From Kalaharituber pfeilii (Eukaryota; Ascomycota; Pezizomycetes; Pezizales; Pezizaceae), in assembly GCA_015179045.1 (NCBI GenBank), contig WHUZ01000161.1, positions 1 through 61,941 on the forward strand: a DNA stretch of 61,941 nucleotides, in the 5' to 3' direction. Shown here in pieces: positions 29,500 to 39,520 of the stretch (within the stretch, counting starts at the first letter, position 1; each line of letters begins with the position of its first letter). The translations under genes and the position numbers were made by a program. The notes beneath the pieces are model-generated. The model made no database searches. It was not told where the DNA came from and saw only the letters and a list, made by a program, of their open reading frames with translations.

Positions 29500-29841
29500 T
29501 ATCTAATGGTGAAATGGCTGCTGAGTTGGCAGCCGAAATAGCAGCCGAAATGGTAGCCAAAATGGCAGCTGAAATGGCAGCCGAAATGGAAGCTGAAATG
29601 GCTATCAAAATGCATGCTGAAAAGGCAGCTGAAATGGCAGCTGAAATGGCTACCGAAATGCATGCTGAGAAGGCTGCTGAAATGGCCGCTAAAATGGCTG
29701 CTGAAATGGCGGCCAAAGTGACTGCCGAAATGGCTACCAAAATACGTGCTGAAATGGCAGCCGAAATCGCTACCGAAATGCGTGCTGAAAAGGCTGGTGA
29801 AATGGCTGCCCAGATGGCTACTGGAATGGCTACCGAGATGG
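29500..29841. repeat. 12-bp array
   Basis: About 27 GCTGAAATGGCN/ACCGAAATGCGT units. It translates as AEMAAEMATEM-like text in one frame and as SHFGSHF-like text on the other strand; neither is taken as a gene. LTR-3 begins at 29842. Confidence 0.85.
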
Positions 29842-30765
29842 TGTCATAAACGGGTCCAGGTCGTGTCGGCGGGTCGGGATTTCGGGGTCTTAGGGGGTCC
29901 AGGGTACAGGATCCGGGTACGGGGCCGGCGGCAGGCACGGGGGCGATTTCACAGCGGAGGCAGAGGCAGAGGCGGTCGGAGCTATGTGATGCCGAGAGGT
30001 AGATGTATTGAAAAGCTAAGTACACACCTTGGGTAGAATACAAGTTGGTGCGTGGAGAAGCAAGAGGGAGGAGGGCGGAGGGCCTCTTTTATAGAAAGCC
30101 CTCGGTGGCAAATCCAAGCAAACAAACAAACGAGCAAACAAACAAACGAAGTACATGGAAAACCAAGGAAACGACTGGAAGTACATGGAAGGCTAAGGAA
30201 ATGACTGGAAGCGGGTAGAAGCATCAGAAATATCCGGGAATGAGCTTAGTGATACCTGTTGCTGGTGGATTCTGAGGTATTCCAGCAGGTTCTAAGGCTT
30301 TCCGGCAGGTTCGACGTCTTTTTGGCAGGTTCTGGGGATCCGAGTTCTTCTACCAGATTCTGGCACGTTCTTCCGGTTTGGGTTTGTAAGCGATGACTAG
30401 AATGCTGGCGGCCATGTTGCTCAAGTGAGCTCACAGGTGTAGGGACATATATGGGAATGCTAGAAGCAGTATACCAAGTTACGAGGGGGACAGAGTCAGG
30501 TGCACGTGTGCAAATACTGGCATATAGTATGTTGATTGCCAGTATAGGACCAGATTTTTTTTTTTTTTTTTTTTTTTTAATATCATTACTCGCTTGCCGC
30601 CCTGGGGGCTATGGCGAGGGTTTATTACAAACAAAAACCAAAAAAGTCAGACAGCTACATGTATTGCCCGCGGAATCCATACATGAGGCGGGTGGAGAGT
30701 CCACACTGAGAGTCGTGTGCCGGGACCTGTCTACCTCCTCCCTCTATCCGGCTCTCAGAAGGGAG

Positions 30766-31989
30766 GACAAGACAGGCGCCGGAGTGCATCAAGCCAGAAA
30801 AGACACATCCATATACCTAGGGGAAAGATGCATAGTCAATGACGCCGAACTGTTAGCGGTGGGAGAGGCCATGCGCAGAGACGGGGAGCTGCTAATCGTA
30901 ACGGACTCCAGGACCACGGTGACAAGGATGAAGGTGTTAGCGTAGGCTTTGCTAACTTCGCGGTTTGGCAGGCGGAAGGCATGTTACGGCTCAGGGTGGT
31001 CGCGAAGCGGCAAAGCGGACGGCAAAAAGTTATACGAGAGCATTAAGTGAGAGTTCAACTTAGAACACCGCTAGTGTCTTGATTTCTTCTAGCTATCTAT
31101 TCGGCCTGTTTATATAGACTTCCAGGCCATCAACATGATATGACAATGACATGATGAATATAGATAAGACGTATAAGGAAACATGCATTAGGAACAGAAA
31201 TAGTAACAACTAATGCATGTGCGCATATTAGTACAAGCTTTGTAGACCATGTGCAGTTAATAGTCTATATGACTTTACTGCTAACACACACTTCCTTAGG
31301 CGATCGCCGTATCTTGGGCTCAAGTAATATGCATGCGTTGCCTAGGGGTGATCAGGCCCATGATCAGCGTACGACTTATTGGATATAGGCGGTGCTTCCG
31401 GGTTCCTATCCCGTAAGTCTTACCTTAGCCGTAATAGAAGGGGATAGCCAGGGGGGACCTAACCCCAGGAGGAGCAGAGGAGTGGGTACGGAGAAGGTGG
31501 GATGAAAGGATGTCGAGGGGGATCGAGACCTGGCGATTCTGTAACACCGAGGCGGACACGGCGGCCAAAATAGCCACGGCGCTACAATACCAGGACGAGA
31601 CGGTGACAGAAGCGGGCATCCGACAAGAGGCGAAGGCTAGTAGAGGGGTGGAGACAAAGAGACTACAGCTGACGTACAGGCCACTCGAATACCTGGGGAC
31701 CAGAAGAATGGTGGCCACACTCGCAGGCATCATGGGGGACAAAGGATTGAGACAATGGAGACACCAGATAGGGAAGGAGGATTCACCGGAGTGCAGGTGG
31801 TATGGAAAGGCCCTTGAGAATTACAAACATATATCGAGAGAGTGCGAGGCATGGAAGAAGAGACTACCGGGAGGGGAGACGGGGCTGAAGATGCCAATAG
31901 GAGTAGAGAAAGGGAAGGGGAAGGGGAAGGAAGAGGGGGAGAAGAAGGGGATGATACTGGCCGAGGTGCTGGACTGCGCAGCGAGTTAG
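30766..31989 (+). pseudogene. LINE-A pol C-terminus (RNase H, Cys/His finger), split by LTR-4
   Basis: The first part (to 30934) has YLGERCIVNDAELLAVGEAM and LLIVTDSRTT, the RNase H Glu and Asp motifs. The second part (from 31442) continues in the same frame when LTR-4 and one TSD copy are left out: NTEADTAAKIATA is the last RNase H motif. SPECRWYGKALENYKHISRE resembles a degenerate C-x-x-C..H..C finger, followed by a Gly/Lys/Glu-rich end and LAEVLDCAAS before the stop at 31989. RNase H would remove RNA from the RNA-DNA hybrid during reverse transcription. The piece is 5'-truncated, about 240 codons. Apart from LTR-4 it has no stop, so the copy was young when LTR-4 entered. Confidence 0.75.
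30935..31436 (+). mobile_element. Solo LTR-4 (LTR-1 relative) with TSD GAAGG
   Basis: 502 bp from TGTTAGCGTAGG to TTAGCCGTAATA, flanked by a perfect GAAGG (30930-30934, 31437-31441). It shares AACACCGCTAGTGTCTTGAT, a TTTATATAGAC box and the end CCGTAAGTCTTACCTTAGCC with LTR-1, but its U3 differs and lacks the 33-bp units. Confidence 0.9.
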
Positions 31990-32465
31990 CTGTTTTTTGT
32001 TCGACCATTATTTTTCCTTTACGCTCTTTTCTTATCTATCATCTGCGATTCACATATTCTGTACTTAACACCTCGCCGTAGCCTGATAGGCGGTATGCGA
32101 GTAATGAAATAAAAAAAAAAAAAAAAAATATCCGGGTCATACATACTCGTCCGCAATCACCTTCCTCTGAGCTTAACTCTGCCGATTTCCATCTCTGTCC
32201 CCAAGTATGCCACCACGGAGCTCGTCTTCTTGCCTTCTTCCTCCAAGAGTATTTTCCTCCGCAGCTATTTAATCTCTCGGATCCTTCCTACGTCTTTGTT
32301 GGAGGCCTCCAACCATCGTCTAACGTTCCCTAAGTCCTTTCTTAGGGCTATACCGTGTATGACGATGCCGTGTCTTGTTCTGAAGTTGTCGGGGCTGGTC
32401 AGGAGCTGGAGGGTCTTGGGCGAGGGGTCCGATTACAAATGGCTAGTGAAATAGCTGCTAAAGTA

Positions 32466-33132
32466 TTTTTTTTTTTTTTTTTTTAAAATTTTTTAAATCA
32501 CATAACCCCGCTTGTAGCACGTGGCCATGGCAGGGTCCCTGGGCAAGCCCTCGAAGCCCGGAGACAGGCTTAACAAACCCCCCTCTCCCCCCTCCCCTCT
32601 TCTCCACACTTTCGCACCCCGGCAAGCAAACTTCCCCGACGGCAAACCGCACGGCGCCCTAGAACCTGATCCCGGAGAAGAACCTTTCCAACTCATCCAA
32701 CTCCTCCCCATTCTCTGCTGTCCTTTTCCAGTTCTTCCCCATATCCCCCCATTCTCTAAAGCCTTCTGGGCGAAACCTCTGCTGACTGCACTGGAAGGCT
32801 AGGTGCGCCCCCGTCTGGGCCTCCCCGCAGCTGCACTTGTCCGATTCCGCCACTCCCATCCTCTTCAACCACACCCCGCACCTTCCTCTCTCCAGGCGCA
32901 TGGCAGTGAAGTTGGACACCGCTGTCCTATTCCACTCCATAACCTTCCCCTTTCCAAAGCCCTCCACTTCTCTCCTCTCCTTCCTCCACGCTTTCACCCT
33001 CTGGCACACTCCACTTCCAGTGGCCACCTCCTTACCCTGCATCCCCGTCCCCTTCTTTGCCCACTCATCCGCCTTCTCGTTGCCTGCAATTCCGATATGA
33101 GCTTTTACCCACAACAGTTTCGCATCCCCCCT
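32466..33132 (-). mobile_element. LINE-B 3' end with 12-bp TSD
   Basis: GCTGCTAAAGTA is duplicated perfectly (32454-32465, 33133-33144). It is poly(T), then the tail complement, 3' UTR and the pol C-terminus on the minus strand. Confidence 0.9.
32659..33132 (-). pseudogene. LINE-B pol C-terminus (RNase H end and finger)
   Basis: From the truncation point the minus frame reads LLWVKAHIGIAGNEKADEWA, the last RNase H motif with its catalytic-site Asp. A basic linker (VKAWRKERREVEGFG) follows, then CSCGEAQTGAHLAFQC, a CCHC finger, then a Glu-rich end (ENGEELDELERFFSGIRF) and a stop at 32659-32661. This matches the order at 53940-54300 and 13500-13650. In Tad-like LINEs this end follows the reverse transcriptase. 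The frame is open, but the element is 5'-truncated and cannot move by itself. Confidence 0.8.
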
Positions 33133-33344
33133 GCTGCTAAAGTAGCTACTGAAATGGCTACTGGAATGGCGGAAGGCCTGACCCAACAGCACGAGATGAA
33201 TATATGCTGCTATTGCACTCCGAAGATGCACTACCATTGCGCTGCGAAAGTACACAGCTATTGCGCTGCTGAAATTGTGCTGCTGCAAAGGTGAGCTGCG
33301 AATGTATGCTGCCATTGCACTGGGAAGATGTACAGCCATTGCGT

Positions 33345-33890
33345 GTTATGGGCGTGAGGGGCTAGGCTCCGGTAGGCGTTGGAAGGTACTGGATGTTACG
33401 GCTATAGAGGAGTGTATACGGCGGGCCGAAATGGCTTCCGAGGTGTATATGCTACGGGGTGAAATAGCTACGGAGGTACATATACTGCGAGACGGAATTA
33501 GTAATGGCCACGGAGGTGTATATGCGGTGGGCCGAAGTGACTACGGGGGTGTATATATAATGGGCTGAAGTTGCTACGGTGGTGTGTATACTGTGGGCCG
33601 GAATGGCCACAGAGATATATATGCTGCAGGCTGGAATGGCTACGGAAGGGTCTATGCTGCGTGCTGGAATAGCCACGGAGGTGTATATGCTGTGGGCCGT
33701 AATGGGTTTGAAGGTGGATATGCTGTGGGCTGGAATGACTACGGAGGTATAGATACTATAGGCCAGAATGGTTACAGAGGTATATATGGTACGGGCCGGA
33801 ATGGCCACGGAGGTATATATATCATAGATCCTAAGGGTAGCTGTTCGGCGTGGAGCGCCAGCAGAGCGGGGCAGTTGTTGGTGAATTTAG
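33345..33890. repeat. LTR-1-like head with expanded 33-bp array
   Basis: The start (TGTTATGGGCGTGAGGGGCT to GTTACGGCTATAG) is the LTR-1 start. Instead of one or two units there are about 13 units of GGCCGGAATGGCTACGGAGG plus TGTATATGCTGTG. The end GGGTAGCTGTTCGGCG is the next LTR-1 segment; LTR-1 sequence then stops. Confidence 0.8.
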
Positions 33891-33959
33891 CTATGCATTG
33901 GGCAGCTAATTGAGCACTCATTGGGTGCTGTATTTGGCCATTCATTAGACTATAAATGG

Positions 33960-34550
33960 CTGGAGCTACTTTAGAGCTACGTTAGAGCTATCCAAGGCTT
34001 CTATAGCTGTCTCAGAGCTACTTTAGAGCTACTTCAGAGCTATCTTAGAGTCATCCAAGACTTCTAAAGCTACCTCAGAGCTATTTCAGAGCTACCCAAG
34101 ATTGTCAGAGCCACTTTAGAGCTATGTCAAACTTCTAAAGCTACTCCAGAGCTATTCAAGACTTTCAGAGCTCTCTCAGAGTTACTTAAGACTTTTAGAG
34201 TTAATTCAGAAGTCTTCAAGAGTATCAAAGAGACTTTAGAGCTACTTAATAAGTACTAGAAAGACTTCAGAGCTACTTAAGAGTACTAGAGAGACTTCAG
34301 AGCCATTCAAGAGTACTAGAGAGACTCTAGAGCTACTCAAGAGTACCAGAGAGACTCCAGAGCCACTCAAGAGTACTAGAGAGACTCCAGAGCTACTTAA
34401 GAGCACTAGAGAGACTCCAGAGCTACTCAAGAGTACTAGAGAGATTTTAGAGCCACTCAAGAGCACTGGAAAGACTCTAGAGCCACTCAAGAGCACCAGA
34501 CAGACTCCAGAGCCACTCAAGTGCACCTGAGAAACCCCAGAGCCTCTACA
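33960..34550. repeat. 30-bp array (GAGACTCCAGAGCTACTCAA)
   Basis: Units of GAGACTCCAGAGCTACTCAA plus GAGTACTAGA, regular at 34240-34530 and looser before. It is open on the minus strand as a 10-residue repeat (SLVLLSSSGV); no other sign of coding. Confidence 0.85.
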
Positions 34551-35035
34551 TAGCCAAAGGGTAGGGTTAGGCAGCAAAAGTTGGGCTTTTTCACGGCCCG
34601 GTAAGACATACAACTTCGTATCCCCGCTGCAACATGCAATTTTGCTCCGATTATCTTCAAACCGGCCTCAAATGAAAGCTCTACGTCTCCTCTATATTTC
34701 TATGTAAAAAAATAATACATTGTATACTCTAAATCTTGCTGTATTTATAGTGAAAGATAGCGAGTTTTGAGTAAATTTTCGCACTAGTAGGCTATTCCTG
34801 TCATATCTTGCCATGCTATAGCTTGGCAGCAATGGCCAAAAAACTCCATAGAAAATAGACTCATTAGTTTTCAGAATGGTCTATGCCAAAAAGACATGAC
34901 TTTTCGTCGACAACCTATCCCAATTCAGATGACTTTTCGTCGATAGCCCATACAAATTTTTACTCTAATGTTATACACCACTGTACTTCTCATCACAAAC
35001 CTCCGGCAACTACAACTACCCTAACTACCTTGTTA
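34551..35035. repeat. Conserved non-array spacer
   Basis: It is nearly identical to 41750-42235 (for example GGTTAGGCAGCRAAAGTTGG and CACGGCCCGGTAAGACATAC). No stop-free frame of note; function unknown. Confidence 0.7.
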
Positions 35036-35298
35036 AGTAATAATCCCAATTAGCAATACACATTTTCAACACATTTAACGTGCCGAAAATGACCCATTTT
35101 CTCATATGTGAAACAGTCATTTCCAACGAATTCAATATACTAAAAAGAACCTATTTTCCACATCTGCAAAGAGCCTATGTGTAGCATAGTTAACATGTGG
35201 AAAATGACCTATTTTCTCTATGCACGACGAGACTATTTAACATGCGTAAAATGGTCTATTTTTCACATGTACCATGAGAGCTTTTGTAATGTATTTAC
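35036..35298. repeat. 58-bp satellite monomers, left block
   Basis: Monomers with CGAAAATGACCCATTTTCTC and TTAACATGYGNAAAATGRYC, directly before LTR-2. Confidence 0.7.
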
Positions 35299-35513
35299 TG
35301 TTACGGATTCACTGCAACTGTAGGGCGGGTGGTCGGTGGATGTGCGCACAGTATACGCATATGTGACAGAGGCGATATGTGATAGCTGGGCGCCGGCATC
35401 GCAGTTATAAAATGTGCTATATGAGCCACGCAGAGGACTAGCGAGTATCACTGGTTAAGTGTCTTTTTGGCCTAGCAGACGGTAACTCTCTGCGTTTACT
35501 ATCATCCGTTACA
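35299..35513 (+). mobile_element. Solo LTR-2 in copy A
   Basis: It runs from TGTTACGGATTCACTGC to TCATCCGTTACA. Flanks TTTAC and TTTGC differ by one transition; the same site in copy B has a perfect TTTGC pair. It therefore inserted before the duplication. Confidence 0.85.
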
Positions 35514-35905
35514 TTTGCCATGTGCAAAATGGTTTATTTTATACATGTGCGAGGAGCCCATTTAACGTGTGCAAAATGACCTATTTTCTACATACGCGAC
35601 GAGGACATTTTCGATGTATTTACTATGTACAAGATGGTCTCTTTTCCACATGCGCGGCGAGGGCATTTCCAACGTGTTTACTATGTGCAAAACGGTCTGT
35701 TTTCTACATGTGTGGCGAGAGCATTTCCAACAGTCTGTTTTCCACATGCGCGGCGAGAGCATTTCTAACGTATTTACTATGCACAAAATGGTTTATTTTC
35801 TAAAATAGTCTATGATAAGGGCATTTGTGACATATTTACCATCTCTATTTTCAACATGCGCGACGAGGGCATTTGCGACATATTTGCTACGTATACTATT
35901 GTACC
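35514..35905. repeat. 58-bp satellite monomers, right block
   Basis: Units of ACTATGTGCAAAACGGTCTG plus TTTTCCACATGCGCGGCGAG plus GGCATTTCCAACGTGTTT. Fewer than in copy B. Confidence 0.8.
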
Positions 35906-36430
35906 TACCCTTGGCAAACTGGGGTCGGCTTCTTACTTGACATCATACAGGTGCGGTAAGCCAGTTCTTTAGCTAGGTGGAAATCACATTGCGGCCCTTG
36001 TATCATGGGTAAGGGTATCAGAAATACCTTCGTAGCACATGTATGGAATAGACCACTTTGTATGTATTCAATACGTTGAAAATTGGCTCCTCAGGAATGT
36101 AGAAACATCAGGAAAAAGGGGAGTTTGCACCCTCAGTGCCATAAGCGTGAGGGCACTGGGGCGCTGGAGCACTGCTATTGCACTGCGAAACTGTGCTACC
36201 ATTGCGGTACTTCCCATACTAGACATGCATCTTATCATGCCAAGAAACCATGGAGCGACTAATAGCTCCATGGTTTCTTGGCATAGGTGCTACTTCATCA
36301 GCAAAAAAGAGGTTGTATCAGCAGCGTCACGATAAGGCAGCAAGCGTCATGACACATGATGCATTTCTGGCTTCCTGACTCTCTGGCTTGGCACGCCTAT
36401 TGTATCACAAAAGCTAGTTTACGCCTTCAG
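35906..36430. repeat. Spacer with perfect 20-bp hairpin
   Basis: It includes the AGCTAGGTGGAAATCACA spacer. A hairpin lies at 36237-36284 with arms ATGCCAAGAAACCATGGAGC and its exact complement around an 8-nt loop. No gene. Confidence 0.8.
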
Positions 36431-36945
36431 TGCCTACAAGGCAAGTAATTCTGCTGCCCGCTCCGTGACATGCTCAACGTACTCAAAATGTCCCCATTGC
36501 ACCCACAGGGCAAGTAAACCTGCTCCTGGCGCCGCAACGTACTTAACGTGCTCAAAATGTCCTCCATTGTGTCCATAATGCAAGTAATCCTGCCACTGGT
36601 GTTGTGACATGCTCAACGTGCTCAAAATGTCCTCCATTGCACCTGCAATGCAAGTAATCCTGCCGCCGGCATCGGAACGTGCTCAACATGCTCAACATGA
36701 GTAATGTGCCCAATATGTTTTACATTTCATGTACATGCTCAACATACTCAACATTCTTAATGTGCCCAATGTGTTCTACATCTCATGTGCGCACACTCAC
36801 TATGCTTAATATACTCAATGTAGCTACATCTCATAAGTGCACTCAACATGCTCAAATGCTTAATGTACTCAACATGCTTAACATACTCAACATGCTCCAT
36901 GTATTCTACAATTTCAAGTCTCATACGTGCATCTAATATGCCCAA
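36431..36945. repeat. 70-bp array and CTCAACATG short repeat
   Basis: Four 70-bp units (CAAGTAA at 36442, 36511, 36581, 36651) with GCTCAAAATGTCCTCCATTG, then about 250 bp of degenerate CTCAACATGCTTAA-type repeats. Confidence 0.8.
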
Positions 36946-37778
36946 TGGTATGAAGATAGTCAATTAACTCAATTTGGCAATATCGCAGCATGTCTGAACT
37001 GCCCTGGTTAGTACATTATGGAATTAAGACTAAGTTTATGGTATTGAAAAGGGGCGGAGCCAGATACGGACTGGGCTCTCCCTTAAGTTACTAAATTGAG
37101 TGCTGGTGAGGTCGCTTAGGCCCCTGTTGGGTCTCGTATAGGTTGCTAAATTCGGAGCTAATTCTACAGAGCGAGGGGTTAGAGGGTCGCCCATACCAAA
37201 TTTCAGTCACAGGTCAGGTGTATGCCAGGGGTATTTTCTTTCAAACTTTGACATGTGGTATAAATTAAACTCAAGTTGGCCACTTTTTTTCTATGCTAGT
37301 ATGGGCATATCTGATGCTAGCCACAAATGGGGTTTTTTTTTTGCAACGCCGACTAAAAGTGCTTTAACGCTGGCCTAAATAAAAATCACTAAGATGCACA
37401 TTACACATATTTTACTTTTTATCACATTGTGGCCGTTGCTTTATGCCCGTGCACATTTTGCCCACACGAAATATGCTGAAACTGGCTCATCGCAAGTGCT
37501 TGTAAAGTTTGTTAAAAATAGACTCCTTATGCCTATAGAAAACAGCCCATTTCATATATGTCAAATATGTCTAAAAATTGCTATCACTATAGTTTATCAT
37601 CGCCGCTGAACTGGAACCACTGAACTACTACTGGCAAGCTTCTTCTGTTAAGGCTCTGCCGTTCAGTGCTTGAGAAACTACTGTTACCCTGAACCGGTGG
37701 TATCTGTTAGCAGCACCAGCTCACCGCCGCATGACAATTGGAGCTCAGCTTGTACCCTTGCATCGGTACAGCCATATA
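36946..37778. repeat. Shared spacer without gene
   Basis: It matches 45271-46090. It contains the empty site of the 17.6-kb TIR element (about 37260) and the array flank CTACTGTTACCCTGAACCGG. No coding signal. Confidence 0.65.
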
Positions 37779-38139
37779 TATCTAATGCTGAAATAGCTGC
37801 TGAGTTGGCAGCCAAAATGGCAGCCGTAATAGCAGCTGAAATGGCAGCCGAAACGGCTACCGAAATGAATGCTGAAATGGCAGCCGAAATGGCAGCCGAA
37901 ACGGCTACCGAAATGAATGCTGAAAAGGCTGCTGAAAAGGCTGCTGAAATCGCTGATAAAATGGCCGCTGAAATGGGTACCAAAATGGCTACCAAAATGG
38001 CTACTGGAATGGCTAGGGCTAGCTATGCCTGTCAAATTCAGGTTATTCCACTTCATCTTGTACCATCGGGTCATACCAACTATACATATGAAATGTATGC
38101 TGCCATTGCACTACGAAGCTGCACTGCCATTGCGCGCTG
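37779..38139. repeat. 12-bp array, linker and 24-bp units
   Basis: GCCGAAATGGCAGCCGAAAC-type units to about 38015, the linker CAAATTCAGGTTATTCCAC, then two to three 24-bp units. Confidence 0.8.
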
Positions 38140-38239
38140 CCATAAGGTCTGTATACGGCAGGCAGAAATGGCTATGGAGTTGTATATACTGGAAGCTTGA
38201 ATTCGTAATGGCTACAAAGGTGTATATGCAATGGGCCGA

Positions 38240-38482
38240 TTTTTTTTTTTTTTTTTTATTTCATTACTCGCATGCCGCCCTATGGGCTATGGCGAGGTTT
38301 TATTTAAAGGTAATAAAGGAAAATATATGTCTAACTACATGTGTTGCCCGCGGTGTTCCTGCGTAATGCGGGTTTCGGACCTGTATGTCTTTCCTACTTC
38401 CGTCCTCTGTCCCGTTCATACTGGTCCGTCCTCAGCCAGCGTCCTCCCAGTCTCACTCTCCCACCCTCGAAAGTGTTTTCCA
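38240..38482 (-). mobile_element. ORF1-only LINE-A, 12-bp TSD, absent from copy B
   Basis: GCAATGGGCCGA is duplicated perfectly (38228-38239, 38483-38494). It holds the tail complement, 3' UTR with arms (38347-38372) and the ORF1 end (RVRLGGRWLRTDQYERDRGR). The matching site in copy B (about 46530) is uninterrupted. Confidence 0.9.
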
Positions 38483-38650
38483 GCAATGGGCCGAAGTGGC
38501 TACGGAGGCAGGCCAGAATGGCTACGGAAGTGTATATACTGCGTGCCCCAATGGCTACACAGGTATATAAGCTGCAGGCTGGAATGGCGACTAAGGTGTT
38601 TATGCTGCAGGCCGAAATAGCCATGGAGGTATACATGCTATAGGCCGGAA

Positions 38651-38697
38651 TAGCCCATAGGGCAGCATGCGATTAATGAAAGAAAAAAAAAAAAAAA
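38651..38697 (+). mobile_element. Short LINE-A tail shared by both copies
   Basis: TAGCCCATAGGGCAGCATGC, then GATTAATGAAAG and poly(A), at the same place in copy B (46713-46761), so it predates the duplication. No TSD could be fixed within the array. Confidence 0.75.
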
Positions 38698-38960
38698 TGT
38701 GGGCCGGAATGGCTATGGAGGTGGATATGCTGTAGGCTGGAATGGCTAGGAGGTGTATCTGCAGGCCGGAATGGCCACAGACGTATATATGCTATAGGCC
38801 GGAATGGCTAAGAAGGTGTATATGTGGTAGACCGGAAGGGCAGCTGTTAGACGTAGAGCGCCAGCAGAGCGGAGCAGTTGTTGTTGAATTCAGTTATGCA
38901 TTGGGCCGCACATTAGACTACATTCTGAAACCTGTAGTGGGCCATTCATTAAACCACACG

Positions 38961-39506
38961 TTTTTTTTTTTTTTTTTTTTTTTATATCAGTACTCGCTTG
39001 CTGCCCGACGGGCTATGGCGAGGGTTTTTATTAGAAAAAAGCCTAAAAAAAAGAACGCAAGAATAACACTAATCCTAAGTACATGTAGTATCCATGGACT
39101 ATCTAGTAAGGCGGACTGTGCTCAGTATCTCCCCCTTATCTCCGCCTCCTCTCCGACTCATACCGAGCGGATCTGTGCCACCGTCCACTGAGTCTAACCT
39201 TCTCAACATCCACCTCTTTCTCTAAGTATACAATCACCGAACTTGTTGTCTTGCCTGCCTCCTCCAACAAGTTCCGCTTCCTCAGCCAATGAATTCCCTT
39301 GATCTTCCCCAAACTCTCGTTAGCTGCTGCCAACCACTTCTTCACTTTCTCTAAGTCCTTCCTCAATGCAATGCCATATATTACAATGCCGACTCCTCCC
39401 CTGGTGGTGGCATCTTCTGTGGTCGGTGAAGCGGTTTGTGACGGGGTCTTGTGGGCCTAGTGCCGCCGAAAAGCCTCCTCCTGCATTGGGAGCTTTCGCC
39501 TCGGTT
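38961..39506 (-). mobile_element. ORF1-only LINE-A between array and LTR-3, absent from copy B
   Basis: ACACG (possibly ACACGTT) flanks it (38956-38960, 39507-39511). Copy B reads AAACCACACGTTGCATTAC without insertion (about 47011-47030). It carries tail complement, a degenerate 3' hairpin and the ORF1 C-terminal domain on the minus strand. Confidence 0.9.
39136..39505 (-). pseudogene. LINE-A ORF1 fragment
   Basis: The minus frame that opens at 39366 reads MRKDLEKVKKWLAAANESLG, then KGIHWLRKRNLLEEAGKTTS and WHRSARYESERRRR with a stop at 39136-39138. It corresponds to the last 75 or so residues of the 327-aa ORF1 at 28299. Codons upstream of 39366 belong to the Pro-rich linker in another frame, so at least one frameshift separates them. 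Same natural C-terminal end as the other copies. 5'-truncated and non-functional. Confidence 0.65.
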
Positions 39507-39520
39507 ACACGTTGCATTAC

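Larger units (their letters stand above)
30756..32128 (+). mobile_element. Autonomous-type LINE-A 3' end inside the minus-strand LINE-A
   Basis: TATCCGG(C/G)TC flanks it (from 30745 and 32129). It carries the RNase H and finger end of pol, a 100-bp 3' UTR and the tail GGCGGTATGCGAGTAATGAA with poly(A). LTR-4 interrupts it at 30935-31436. Confidence 0.85.
30553..32392 (-). mobile_element. ORF1-only LINE-A inside LTR-3, itself split
   Basis: The left piece (30553-30755) is poly(T), tail complement, 3' UTR with CCCGC..GCGGG arms (30667-30692) and the end of ORF1. The right piece (32129-32392) is the ORF1 C-terminal domain on the minus strand (GIVIHGIALRKDLGNVRRWL, EEEGKKTSSVVAYL). The plus-strand LINE-A at 30756-32128 separates them. 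Confidence 0.8.
29842..32437 (-). mobile_element. LTR-3 split by a nest of insertions
   Basis: The left part is 29842-30552 (TGTCATAAACGGGTCC onward) and the right part 32393-32437 (AGGAGCTGGAGGGTCTTGGG to ATTACA). The two parts are contiguous in the copy at 3583-4366. Flanks GATGG and AATGG make a 5-bp TSD with one change. A LINE-A pair and LTR-4 occupy the gap. Confidence 0.8.
32438..33175. repeat. Short 12-bp array split by LINE-B
   Basis: AATGGCTAGTGAAATAGCTG at the left and GTAGCTACTGAAATGGCTAC at the right form one array interrupted by LINE-B. Confidence 0.75.
38140..38960. repeat. Second 33-bp array of copy A, with LINE-A insertions
   Basis: Units of GTGTATATGCNGYGGGCCG plus RAATGGCTACGGAG. 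A 243-bp LINE-A (38240-38482) and a short LINE-A tail (about 38651-38697) interrupt it. It ends with the GCGCCAGCAGAGCGGAGCAG segment. Confidence 0.8.

Noticed and set aside
29514..29849. AEMA-repeat frames at 24.5, 29.5, 37.7 and 46.0 kb as coiled-coil proteins
   Set aside because: The 12-bp period cannot shift frame, units vary at random positions, and no start, intron or conserved flank supports translation.
30553..32128. Twin-primed (inverted) single LINE insertion
   Set aside because: Both the minus and plus pieces have their own tail and poly(A), and the plus piece has its own TSD within the minus piece, so these are two insertions.
33452..33913. Gly/Tyr-rich and MATEVYML-type frames in the 33-bp arrays
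   Set aside because: The period is 11 codons, and both strands and several frames are open; no separate coding evidence.
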